Source: Alentia gelatinosa (lineage: Eukaryota; Annelida; Polychaeta; Phyllodocida; Polynoidae). Taken from it: a stretch of DNA of 64,000 nt. Location of the stretch: assembly GCA_950022655.1 (NCBI GenBank), contig OX465583.1:38467360-38531359 (forward strand), in the 5' to 3' direction. Below the pieces are notes generated by a model that had not been told where the DNA came from, searched no databases, and saw nothing but the letters and a program-made list of their open reading frames with translations. Positions within the stretch are counted from its first letter, which is position 1. Every line of letters starts with the position of its first letter. A program made the translations under genes and the position numbers. Shown in pieces: positions 11,454 through 22,029 of the stretch.

Positions 11454-12464
11454 TCATACAAATTCCTGAAGGTGTTTTGCTACTGCACGGTCTTTACGAA
11501 GGTGTGTATCATGGTCTGAGGCCAAGTACAGTAAGACAGAGAGGGATTTCCAATCCCCATAGGTTTTTATGTCAGGGAGGGGAACACCGATCCTGTGCAG
11601 GTAGGTGGCACCACCGCGGCGCAAGCTGTGTGAAGTATAGTGGGCATCTTTCTTCAGGTCTTGAGTGTACGTCTTCAGAAACCTTGAAAAGGTCTGATAT
11701 GTTAAGGGGCGTTGAACAGATGTTACCGGTGGAAAGATCGGGCACGACGGATTGGCTGGTAGCCGGTTAAATAACCGATTAAGCAAAAAAACTGGGCATA
11801 ATAGTGACCCCGGAGAGGAAGCTACTGGAACTGAGACAGTTCTTTCCTTAAATTGAATCGTCTTCGAGGAGGTGATATTGAGAGTCAACCCGTATTTGGT
11901 AAAGAGGACATCTCTTCTATAGAGGGTATGATGAGAGTCCGTGATGTGGCCTATTCGTAGTAGACATTGAAATGCTAGGACCATAGCACACCAGCAAATG
12001 AAGTCATGCTTATTTTTTATGTTGATGCGGTGGAATATAGACACCAGATCTTCCGGGTGTAGTGGAGTAGCCTGAACGGAGTGGTCTCCTAGAAATCGTC
12101 TAGCATCCAACATGGTGCATTTGACCAGAAAGAATCCTCTGGCCTCCGGTTCGTAACCAAAGTGTTGATGGAGAGACCAGATAGAAGAGACGTAGTTGGT
12201 AATAGTCGAATAAGAGACTGAGTTTGATAAATAGGCTATGTAGTATGAGACTTGATCTGATGAGGCAGGAAGGGGTCGTAATCTGTAGCGTTCACAAAAA
12301 GATATGTAATGTCTCCATTGACTTCTTTTAGTGGCCCAGGTACTGTCGGCCCAGCATAGGCCTTGTAGCTTCAGAGCTGTCCGTTCTAGATCCGAAGTGG
12401 ACGACTTGGGGCGATCGGGGATCTTAGGCTTGATCCTGGATGATAAACTTCTCTCTGGAAACAC
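11454..12464 (-). CDS. Tyrosine recombinase of Ngaro-type element 1
   Basis: 336 codons with no internal stop. This is the DNA integrase of the element, a Cre/lambda-type tyrosine recombinase that joins a circular DNA copy to the genome. An N-terminal SAM-like core-binding region (about residues 40-110, YISFCERYRL to ISSIWSLHQ-like) precedes the catalytic domain. Candidate catalytic residues are R170 (CLLRIGH), K201 (SSKTIQF), H279 and R282 (SHSLRRGGAT), W305 (GDWKS) and nucleophile Y313 (LLYLASD). All expected residues are present, so the protein may be functional. It overlaps the end of the RNase H frame by about 41 bases in another frame, as in related elements. Confidence 0.92.
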   Translation of the reverse strand: MFPERSLSSRIKPKIPDRPKSSTSDLERTALKLQGLCWADSTWATKRSQWRHYISFCERYRLRPLPASSDQVSYYIAYLSNSVSYSTITNYVSSIWSLHQHFGYEPEARGFFLVKCTMLDARRFLGDHSVQATPLHPEDLVSIFHRINIKNKHDFICWCAMVLAFQCLLRIGHITDSHHTLYRRDVLFTKYGLTLNITSSKTIQFKERTVSVPVASSPGSLLCPVFLLNRLFNRLPANPSCPIFPPVTSVQRPLTYQTFSRFLKTYTQDLKKDAHYTSHSLRRGGATYLHRIGVPLPDIKTYGDWKSLSVLLYLASDHDTHLRKDRAVAKHLQEFV

Positions 12465-12972
12465 AGCATGATAAGCAAATTTTAGGTACAGTAAATAATC
12501 CCTTACTTTTTATATAAGTTATGCGAGATAAGGAGTCTGCCACTATATTATCCGTGGATTTGATGTAATGTGGCTTGAGAATTATATTATTTATAGAACA
12601 TAACCAGTGGATTTCTCTTATCCATTGCATGGCAGTAGCGTTCCTGCTCCTGCCGGAGGAAATCATTGAGACAACTTGAGTGTTATCACAGAATACGTCG
12701 ATGATGCTATTAGAGAATATTAATAACCAGCATCTAACGGCGCTGAGGACTCCCCATAGTTCTAGTTCATTAATGTTTGGCGTGTGATAGATGTCCCAAC
12801 GTGGAGATAGTTCTTGATGGGGGCAGGTGTTAGTGGGATCCGTTATCCATGAGCCGAAGAAGAAGTCATGATTTGAGATCCCCCCAAACCCCGATAGCGA
12901 GGCATCTGTGAAGATCAGGTTGTGAGGTTTGGACGGTTCGATGATAGGTGATGATCCATTGTATAATGGCAA
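12424..12972 (-). CDS. RNase H region of Ngaro-type element 1
   Basis: 182 codons in the same frame as the upstream RT, separated from it only by TGA at 12982-12984. Family signs are IFTDASLSGFGGI (first Asp), ELELWGVLSAVRCW (Glu), FCDNTQVVSMI (second Asp) and DNIVADSLSRI (last Asp). It degrades the RNA strand during reverse transcription. It is better read as the C-terminal half of one RT-RNase H protein than as a separate gene. Confidence 0.85.
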   Translation of the reverse strand: MPLYNGSSPIIEPSKPHNLIFTDASLSGFGGISNHDFFFGSWITDPTNTCPHQELSPRWDIYHTPNINELELWGVLSAVRCWLLIFSNSIIDVFCDNTQVVSMISSGRSRNATAMQWIREIHWLCSINNIILKPHYIKSTDNIVADSLSRITYIKSKGLFTVPKICLSCCVSREKFIIQDQA

Positions 12973-12981
12973 AAAGGAGCT

Positions 12982-14664
12982 TCACCATAATAAATCCTGT
13001 CGGAGGACATCTGTTACTTTTACCGGCCTTTTCTTATTCTTGACTGCTTTCAGCTTGTTATATACCCTTCGAGTGAAAGTGCGCCCTCCTTTTATTACCA
13101 TTGCACAGTGTGCAAGGTAACCAGCTAGGTGTTCCAGGGTCTTGAAATTCATAGATTTTTTCGTCAAGGCTGAATTAACTAAGTCTAGACAGTGGTCTAG
13201 TTTGTCCGTGGGGAGACTTAGGCACATATTACAGGAATCGATGATGATACCAAGATATCTAGTCATCTGGCTGGGTGACGTGACTTTTTTAGAGTTAATT
13301 GAGAACCCTACGAAAATTAGCAAGGTAATCAATTTTGATTGTTGGTTAGAACAAGAGACGAAATTTTTACCTGTCACGAAAAAGTCGTCTAAATAGTTCA
13401 CACAATGAACCTTGTGTTTTAACCATAGATGACGAACGATGAAGTCGCTGATGGCATTAAAAATGAAAGGGGCGGATTTAATGCTGAAGCATAACATATT
13501 ATCCACTAGGATTTCTTCCGTGTCTCCTGACTTCCAGCGTAGTCCCATAAATTTTCTATGTGGGGGGAAGATGTGCACGTGTCTATAAGCATTCGCTATG
13601 TCGACGACTGCTGAGAAACAGTCTTGTGATACCATCCTTTTAGCAGTGTCTATGTTATTAAACTTAAACTTGAGTGCGGTATTTGACATATGATCATTTA
13701 CTGAGTTTTTGGGGCGTGAGCAGTGCGTAATTGGGCGAATACGGCCGTCCGAGCACCATATGGCCCCTAAGGCATGAATACAGTCAGGTTTAACATTGGT
13801 CCTACATAGTTTATGTTCTGCCAATTCCTGTTGAACGATTTTGTCCATTTTAGCATGGGCTGTTGGTTCTAATATTGAGTCGTAGTTACAACAATCATAT
13901 TCCAACGAGGTAAGGTCATCTAGTATTTTAAAACCTCTGCAAACTCCTGTCAATATAAATAAGTCTTCGTATATAAATGAGGAATCTCCCCAAATGAGGG
14001 CGGCAAACCTACAAGGCTTGAGGCATAGCGGCACTCCGTCCAAAATAGTAACACATTTGCACGTGCCTGCTACGCAGGAATCATAAATAGCTATGTGGCA
14101 GTCTATATATACTTCCACTGAAGCGTGATAGATAAATATGTTCGAAACGTTCCTGCGATAATCACATGCATTTGAGCAGTTAACGAAACTCACCAAGTTG
14201 CTGGAGTCCACGTCCGTGACAGGAGTGACAATATTTACCGTACGTTGCAGGCTGACATTACTGCCAGAAACCATGTCGTGTGACAACGACGCTAATTCCT
14301 GGGTATTTTTCCTACCAACAACAGGTTGGGGAATAATATCAATATTAGGGGAAGATTTTGACAATTCTTCAACTTGAACATCATAGGCGATATTAGCCTG
14401 TGTGTTGTCAGGGGTGATTTCATCGTCTGACAATTTTACGACATCTTGTTTGAGACACTGTTTACTGCTTGTAGTCAGGTCATGAACTTCCGGATCAAAA
14501 GTAAACACACGCGGAAGTGTTAGAGAAGAACAATTTGAATCAGTGGGAACATCTCTTACCGTAGATATACAAGGAGGTGTTGAACCGGTAGTCTGATTTT
14601 TACAAGCAGTAGATATCAGTCCAGATGAATCTGGATCACGTGAGAGTTTACTCCGGTTTGAGCA
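12982..14664 (-). pseudogene. Reverse transcriptase of Ngaro-type element 1
   Basis: The frame is open from the gag terminator at 14665 down to TGA at 12982-12984; a GTG lies at 14506-14508 and no ATG start is obvious. The last 300 residues are RT: PITHCSRPKNSVNDHMSNT, AVVDIANAYRHVHI (motif A Asp), NMLCFSIKSAPFIFNAISDF (motif B) and VNYLDDFFVTG (motif C, YLDD), then a thumb with YLGIIID and LEHLAGYLAHC. The N-terminal 200 or so residues are Ser/Thr/Asp-rich and unrecognised, with a Cys-rich patch. The terminal TGA replaces what is probably a Trp codon (DLLW then stop then SSFLPLYNG), so RT and RNase H were presumably one protein. Confidence 0.85.
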
Positions 14665-15480
14665 TCAAGTAGCGGCGGTAGCTTGTGAAGTTGATGAAGT
14701 TTGGACTCTACAGGTGTGCTGTGAATGGGATACCCCATAACATTTGGAGCATATATGTGGATACCTGCAGGGGTTGAAGTTACATCCGTTGGCATTATAT
14801 GCTAAGCAGACGGGCCTACTACCTGGGGGTTTTGTATCACGTTGATTTTGACGTTTAGGATAACTGGGTTTGCTGGTTTGTTTCCTTTGCTCCCTGGTGA
14901 ATTCCGCACTAAGGAAACGCATGGCGACTCCCATGTCGCCGGATGAGTATGATTTAATCCCTTTGGATTTGGCTTTTTCTCTAATGGCCTCGTCGTATCT
15001 TACCAGGCCTGTAGTCTGGTAGGCTCTAGTCGCGGCCTTTTCGCTGATGAATACGTTATGCTGGAGCATCCCTGCGATATCGGTACCTTTCTTGTATTTC
15101 TCTAACATAAGTTGCCCATGGCAGAACCACAGTTTTTCCACGGTCATTGGTTTAGGCCTTTCTTCTTTGGAGAGGAATCGTTTCAGATTATAGGAGTGTT
15201 TCCTACCTTTTCCATCTTTATGTTTATGATGACGGGGTCTGTGACGACGAGAGCGGCGGTCCGAGTAAGAGGATGACGATGATGAAGAAGATGAAGACGA
15301 AGATCTGCTGGAGGACTGTGAGGACTCGGTGGAAGGATAAGGTAAGTCAGACTCTTGGATCTTCCTTCGACGGCGAGAGTGTCTGTGACTTGTCACCCTT
15401 CTTCCAACATGGCGACTGGAGGACGTTTGGCGGGAACGCGGTTCTGGCGATCGTCTACCTAAATCCTCGTCTGTGTCCTG
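14665..15480 (-). pseudogene. Gag-like protein, C-terminal part, element 1
   Basis: A frame open from about 15480 (first Met at 15396) to TGA at 14665-14667. It begins with an Arg/Ser-rich tract with a long run of serines, then a basic region. Around WFCHGQLMLEKYKKGTDIAG lies a conserved-looking helical section. It ends with a Cys/His-rich segment (CLAYNANGCNFNPC, HICSKC, SHSQHTC) that looks like the zinc-binding tail of DIRS-order Gag proteins. The frame continues without shift into the RT frame after the TGA, so readthrough would make a Gag-Pol fusion. Confidence 0.8.
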
Positions 15481-15998
15481 TTGAGTGTGACGGGTAGATA
15501 ACTTGTTTTTGTTGGAGGGTTCCCGATTGCCTCTAATAACAAGTTTTCAATGTTCGATAGTTTATCCTTTGTAGAAGCCAGTTCGTGAGAGAGGCCTGAG
15601 ACAGATTGCCTCATGGAGGCCATGTTGGATTTTACCTTTGATAGTTCGGAGGACGTTGATCGTACTTCACGGCGACTGGATTTGCTTTTCCCGCGTCTAC
15701 GTGAGGAGCGGTGCCAGTCGTAATCCACAAACTCTTCGTCATTTTCTGTATCGTACTCTGTGACATTTCCCTCAGTGAAGCCTTTCATTGTCGATTTTGG
15801 TTTTTCCGCTTCACTCATTTCGACTTGTGTCGGTGGTTGGTCCATGGTGATGCCGGTAGTTTCTGTGCTTGCATCTTGATCCAGAATCTGCGGTTTTGAT
15901 TTCTCATCTGACATTTTACTGCGTATACGCCAACACTTCTTACCCGTGGGGGTGATATGTTTTGTCCCGCAGGTATTGCAGGATCTACTATACGGCAT
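15459..15998 (-). pseudogene. Gag-like protein, N-terminal part, element 1
   Basis: It starts MPYSRSCNTCGTKHITPTGK with a CxxC...H...C putative zinc-binding motif (C7, C10, H14, C22), which I associate with Ngaro-type Gag N termini. An acidic Ser-rich region and a possible coiled coil follow (SELSKVKSNMASMRQSVSG and on). It ends at TAG 15459-15461 because of a one-base shift near 15480-15490; the alternative frame runs straight into the C-terminal half. The two halves were therefore one protein of about 440 residues. Confidence 0.8.
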
Positions 15999-16010
15999 GC
16001 CAGGAAAATA

Positions 16011-16159
16011 GAAAAAGTTCAGCTGGTAAGCAAGCTAGCGTCTGTGGTCTGGGAAAGTCTGAGGTTGAGTGAGCCTCGAGCAAACTCTCTCCGCTCGCCT
16101 GGTGAGGGAGCAGTGGAGCCCTCTGACGGAGTATAGCTGCATCAGATGTGATGCTTACA
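16011..16159 (-). repeat. Split direct repeat A1
   Basis: The 149-bp 5' terminal repeat of the element, a near match to A2 at 11201-11349. Gag begins 13 bases inside it. Confidence 0.88.
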
Positions 16160-16700
16160 TATTATATCCCTGACATCATGAGCTTTAATTTGATACCAAA
16201 TACTCATATCTTTCATGGTTTCTATCAAGGTTCATCTTTATTATGATATCTAAATAAGAAAGAAAAAAGGAAATCTTCTAAAAACGTTATAGCTGATGTG
16301 CCTGGTGACGAGAAAGAAGTTGTTTTTTTGAGTGGCCTTATTTACAACATGACAGCGAATTGCCCTTTTCAAGTTAGAATAAAAAGGTATTTTTTGTGCC
16401 ATACTAGCGCCTTCAGCACTATGACTTACAAAGCACAGTTTCCCCCAAAAAGACATGATCCTAATGCACAGCCCTTGGTATATGAATTAGAGTTGAAAAA
16501 AAAACAGATCCAAGAGATGCACCTGGGCATGACGCGTCTATTTTAAACATCTTGAATTGCAAACAATCTGTCACGTCTCGCTGCAATCAGAAAACAGCCA
16601 TTTTGATAGCTCCAGCGATTGTTTTGATCGATGTCAGTACCACAGTCGATGGCCACATAAAGAAACCGGAATATCTGAAAGACTATGTTCCGAAGTAGTA
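16160..16700 (+). pseudogene. Possible gypsy pol tail relic
   Basis: In one plus-strand frame, 16600-16696 reads ...VDGHIKKPEYLKDYVPK followed by two stops, which resembles the C terminus of many gypsy Pol proteins. A purine tract AAAGAAAGGGGGG at 17022-17034 could be the matching polypurine tract. A short open frame at 16298-16546 upstream is not recognised. The call rests on one short motif plus position and is weak. Confidence 0.3.
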
Positions 16701-19700
16701 GAAGTCAAAAGTGTTACATTAAGATTCATATTTCTGATAGTAGAATCTTATGTCTAATTCTACATATGAATGATAAGTTGCAAACTTGAACAGTTAAAGT
16801 TAAAGGTTAAATTGGTTAACAATAGTTTCTTTATATCTACAAAACAAACCAAAGATGCAGGAACAATACACAAAGACTATGACCCAAGTATCACAAAAGA
16901 ATCATACCAAAGACTGATATATGATGAAACTCCTAGTTTGAGATCTAGTCTATGATATGGTGCTGAGTAAATTTCTTTTAGTAATCCTGTGTATGTTAAC
17001 TATATCCTAAAAGTTTAATCTAAAGAAAGGGGGGATATAGTGTTTAGAGTTTAACTATACTACAGAGTCATATATTTCATATACACTGCCTTATGTAGGG
17101 GGAACACATTTCATGTTACACAGGACTCCCAGAAATAAAGATGGCTGCCTAAAGAAGTGTTTGTCACTACCCAGTACATGAAACCCACTGAAACACCACA
17201 CATACCACCCCCAAAATATTATGTCACACTTTCTGAACCCCTCCCCCCCCCCATTTTCTTTCTTATGTAAGATAGCGTAACAGTTTTTAATCTTTGACAA
17301 AGCTACTGTAATAGTGGGATATGTTACATGTGATTGTGTACACACAATACTCCCTTAACAAAAATTTTGCTAAAGAAAAAAAATGTCCCAGATCACTGAA
17401 AAGGTATTGATACTTCACCATACTTTACTGTAGTAATTGTCATTTGAGACCAACTAATCACATGCAGTGCTGAACTTTTTATCATCTTCCTCCTCCAAGT
17501 ATATCATGAAACAGATTTATGAGTTCATCCTGCCCAGGAAATGGGCACTGTACAAAAGTTGGCAGGTGGTGCATTTGGGGATTTATCCTTGTGTATAATT
17601 ATCAACCCCATAACATGCTATTTCCACCTAGTGACTTTGATAACATTGGTACCAACCTATCTTAAGTCTTTCTGATGTAGACATACTCATAATTATCACA
17701 GAAAATGCCATAGAAGAAGTGTTTTTTAGGTGTTGCAAAGGTTAGAAAATCACAGGCTCTGATACCGGTTACTACATTGGCAGAATGCAAGTTTTGCTGT
17801 TTTCTGAGGATATCCTGACAGTCATATAATACACTCTTGGTAATGAAAGATATCTGCTAGGAAAATGAGGGTCATGAATAATCAAATGAAGGTATTATCA
17901 CTTGGGTAATGTTACTGCAGTGTTTTGGGAGATTGATGAGTGAATTTCATCAAAATACACTTTCATCACAGCAACTGTCATTTAACTTACATTTTCTTCA
18001 GGCAGCTGTTGTTTTATCAGGATTTATTTGTTGAAAATATATAGCTTTACTCAGGACATAAATGACAATATAAGGTCCTGCAATAACCCTGCGATAGTCT
18101 CTGCTTCAATAGGCTAACTTTAGTGTTATATCGGCTGTTGCCTTGTTAAATGAACAGATTAAACTGGATTAATATCATCAGCAAACTCATAGCGATGTTT
18201 AACGGACGGCTATCTTAGTTCCTCTGTGCCTTAATTACCTCTACTCATCAGAGAGCTTCATAAGGTGCTGAAGATTTCTACTTCCGGTTCCTGAGATATG
18301 TTTATGTTTTGACCATGTACGTGACTGTGCGTAAGTATGATACGACATTTAGTAAGATAATTGTTATTATCCCAGAAAAGCTCTTGCATGGCAGATCACT
18401 AGAAGTCTTAGCATGATGGATCCCCACTTCACAGCCCTTGCTCTGCCAAGTGTTACGGTCAATGTACTGTGAGCATGTACAAAGTTAGAAACAAATGTAG
18501 CAGATAAGTTTGGTTTGCAGCATGTAAGCAGAAACGCACTGTTCTGTAAAAGAAGTGGTGATGTCACGTGATGCAAAGGTAAATGGTGGTTGCTGGAGTA
18601 TATTGTAAGGTATGCACTAGGCCCAAGGGAGTAAGAAGGTACCATCTGGCTGAGAATCACCTGTGAGGCTGTGTGAGCAATAATCATGCAGCAGCAGCAC
18701 TATTGCTCCTGCAGGCCTTATTCACCCGGGGTATGGTCACCGGATGAAACTTGTGTGTGTGGAGATGAGCTAACTCTGTGAGTCTAGGACAACCAACAGT
18801 CTGTGGGCTGGTTCCTCATAGCGAGGATACCGAAGAACAAACACTGGAGTGAATTAAAAGGAGCAAATTGAAATGGAAGCCATCATTCGGCCTATGCTGG
18901 GAAATGCCCCAAGGTATTTTTCGCCCTGAATGGGATAAAGTAACAAACACTAATACTCTAATGAAATTCAGACATGACAACGGTACACCTCATCTTCTCT
19001 GCCACAATTGCCACACTATATATATATATTTCTTAATTCTTCTAGAAGAGATTAGACACTATTGACCTTAAAATTGTATAGATTATCCAAAATACACAGT
19101 TCCAGAAGCTCTCATGTGGGTGAATCACAAAATCATGAATCATTGAAATTGATATAGACTGATATAACTCATGAAATATTGCACTTTCACTATAGATTGA
19201 GCCAGTTTTGAAAAGCAATTCTCATGAATCAGACATTCTTTTATAGAATTAATTGAATGTGGAATTGAATATAGAAGACCTGTACGAACGATCTTTACAA
19301 ATATGTTTTAATATATGTGGGTCAGATTTTCTCAAAATCTACAATTTCAACGTATGGGCCAACACAAAACAAGACTGGGAAATAATCAATTAAATAACCT
19401 TTATTCCTTTTAGATCAGGATCTCAGCTTTATGGATGTCCCCATTATATCGAGTTTCTCCATGCAGTTCAGTTTTTATACTTGTCACCGTACAAGCTGAA
19501 TTTCCCTTGAACTTCCGAAAGATTTGAAACATGCTGTTGCTGTCCAGTCCCAGCTTTTCAAAGTACAAACACAAGCTTCACAAATATAATGGAATTCATC
19601 CTGAACTTTATGCATTCAACATTGTGTTAGGTTGCTGTCAATATTAACATCTCTATGATATTAAAATCCTTTACTCACAATTCAGAAAGAATGTAGTTTA

Positions 19701-19875
19701 AGCATAACAAAATGAATAATATTTATTAAATTAGTGTACACTACCCACAACCCGTTTTAAAAAATTAGCACCTCTACACTAAGCTATACTTCCCTACTCT
19801 ACAAGGCTATATAATCGGGAAATACTCATATGAATAAGTTACTGTACTACATAGCTCAGCGAACCCATATTGGTT
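16701..19875. other. No gene seen
   Basis: Apart from the purine tract at 17022-17034, this is AT-rich sequence with short random frames. I looked here on the minus strand for the missing last exon of the SLC16-like gene (a GPP...G transmembrane start) and did not find it. Confidence 0.5.
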
Positions 19876-20510
19876 TCAGACGTTCCCCCAAACCTTCCTC
19901 CTGGGACCAGTTTGCTCTGTCCACACGGAAGCATGTGTATCACAGTAAAAAATACATGCAGAGACAACAAACGTCCAACATTTGTAGGAAATTGTATATG
20001 TACACATCAGTCCTGACTGTTTTCGACCTTCCAGAGAACCATAACTCAATATTACGCAACCTGTTGGGTAGTGGTAGGCGGAAACATTATGTAAAAAGAC
20101 ACAAGAGTTGAAATTTTGAAGAAGCAAAGGCCTAGGTTAATATGATCACAACCACCAGTAACACCCACCAACAGACACCCCCACATCTCTCATATCTCTA
20201 CTACATGAAACAAATGGTTATGGAAAAGTAAGGAGCAATTTCCTCCACCACCTGGGCCCGTCCCTCAGACTTTACATTTCTTTCGGATGTTCCCCCAAAC
20301 CTTAGACCTGGCACCAGTTTGCTATGTACACACAGAAGCGCCTGTATTACAGTTTAAAATAGATGCAGAGGCAACAAACTTCCAACGTTCGTGGGAAAGA
20401 TGTTTGTTGAGATTTTGAAGAAGCAAAAGACTAGGTTAATATGATCACAACCACCAGGAACACCCACCAATAGACACCCCCACATCTCTACTATATGACA
20501 CAAATGGTTC
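19876..20510. repeat. Two diverged direct repeats, period about 400 bp
   Basis: Segments 19880-20222 and 20283-20510 share GTTCCCCCAAACCTT, CCAGTTTGCT, GATTTTGAAGAAGCAAA-like, TAGGTTAATATGATCACAAC and AGACACCCCCACATCTCT in the same order. This is an old duplication of non-coding DNA or of an unknown repeat. Confidence 0.6.
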
Positions 20511-21903
20511 TAGAAATACCAAAATGGTTTGTGAGAAACACCCAAGCCCAAAAAAAATTGTAAAAAAAGTTTTAGACATTCCATACAACATGGTGGGTCT
20601 TCCCCCTCCACAATGCCCAACCCCTGTGAAAGACAGAGTTGCATATAGAGGAACATAACTTTTTACATAAATATAGGAAACATCCATATGTACCTCTGTA
20701 CAGAGGCACCTAGCTCGAAAGTGTATACAATTTTATGAAAAATCGGTGACATCTTTGGAATGATATAATTGAAAAACACAAATATGTATACGTTTCATCG
20801 ATTACGGCCTCCGGTACACAAAACCGGCTATGTATACTGTATTTGGAATACATTGTCAATGCCATAGGCTATACAGTGCATCCATTTATAAAGGGTCTTG
20901 AACCAATGTGATGAACTAGTATGTTCATAATCATGTTCTAGCATTGTGCCATAATCTTAGAATCTCACAATTACAGCATGCTGATATGGTAACCTGCATA
21001 TATCACAACGTATAGAGTTCTAGTCTTGGTCATGCCAATGTGCCTTCACGTCGTTCCTGTCATCCTCGTCATATAGATGCGACTGTGGATGTTGATAAAG
21101 TCTGTTTATTATATATGCTTGCAGCACGTCTGACACATAGGACTTTGGAGATAGAGAAACAGACAGGAGCCAGAATGGATATTGTTCCTGCTATGATAAA
21201 TGACGAGTCTACAGAGCTTGTGGTCTCCCATAAACGAGCTAGAAAATACAACATTCAAATACATTATTTATACACAATTGATCGTTAAAGAATTATTCTG
21301 CTCATTGAAATATTCATGAGAATGATAAAGAAAGATTAGCTCACAAGATTAGTTTTGCTCCCAGCCAGAAAAACCAATCTTGTGTAGATACAATAGCTTC
21401 TTAATGCATAAATGTATTTCCTTCAAGTCTGTTTTAAGCTCCTCAGATCTCCAATTTTATATTTGAGGTATATAAACAGTTGTGATGGTCCACGATTCAA
21501 TAAATAGCCTAATTTTCTTGTTTTTGTTTTGTTATAGAGACAATGTATTGCCAGCAGAACCAGCAAATTAGAAAAAGTTACATTACTAGTTGTTTCTTGT
21601 AACGTTGATTTCAGTTCAGAGGAGTAGTGGTTAAACCACATCTGAGTAATCTATAATCTGGAACCTATGGTGCTTTGGTCATCACGTTCGTGAAATACAT
21701 TGTTGCATCCATCTTGAAGATAGATAAATCAGAAATGCTGTAAAACTTTAAAATTGTTTCGAGAGGCTAAATATAAGAGTGCGCCATCTCATTCGTTTAA
21801 CAAAAATGTCTCTTCACATTCCTCTTAAACTTAGAAATAAGACTAGAAACAAGCTAGCCAGCTATTGAGACTAACTTATAATGAATAGTAACTAAACATT
21901 TAC
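20511..21903. other. No gene seen (intron 5 of the SLC16-like gene)
   Basis: It lies directly downstream (minus sense) of the last visible transporter exon, so it should be intronic. No exon, repeat or element is recognised. Confidence 0.45.
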
Positions 21904-22029
21904 CGAGCGATTGGACGACAACAATATTTCCAAGGCCTGCTGAGGCAAATCCGGCATTTGTAACCCAATGGAATCTCTCTAACCCAACAAGGTCCCGGAT
22001 GGCAGAGTACAGCACAGATGACATGGCAC
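21904..22029 (-). CDS. SLC16-like gene, exon 5
   Basis: 126 bp between acceptor ATTCTAG and donor GTAAATG. Joins in phase to exon 4 to read HAAAFGAMSSVLYSAIRDLV, GLERFHWVTNAGFASAGLG, NIVVVQSL. It matches the TM10-TM11 region of MCTs. The following exon was not found. Confidence 0.82.

Larger units (their letters stand above)
11095..16159 (-). mobile_element. Ngaro/PAT-type YR retrotransposon 1
   Basis: A 5065-bp minus-strand element. Reading right to left it has A1 (16011-16159), gag, RT, RNase H, tyrosine recombinase, then B1 (11350-11427), A2 (11201-11349) and B2 (11095-11172). This split-direct-repeat layout, with a tyrosine recombinase in place of an integrase, defines Ngaro/PAT-type DIRS-order elements, which insert without target duplication through a circular intermediate. 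No target duplication is seen here. Lesions are few: one frameshift in gag and TGA codons at the gag/pol junction and at the RT/RNase H junction. Confidence 0.92.

Noticed and set aside
11454..12464. Tyrosine recombinase as a prokaryotic integron or phage integrase
   Set aside because: It is embedded with RT, RNase H and Gag between split direct repeats, so it is the integrase of a eukaryotic YR retrotransposon.
16701..21903. Missing 3' exon of the SLC16-like gene
   Set aside because: I searched the minus strand for the GPP-type TM start with an acceptor in the right phase and saw none; the exon is probably outside the window or too divergent for me to see.
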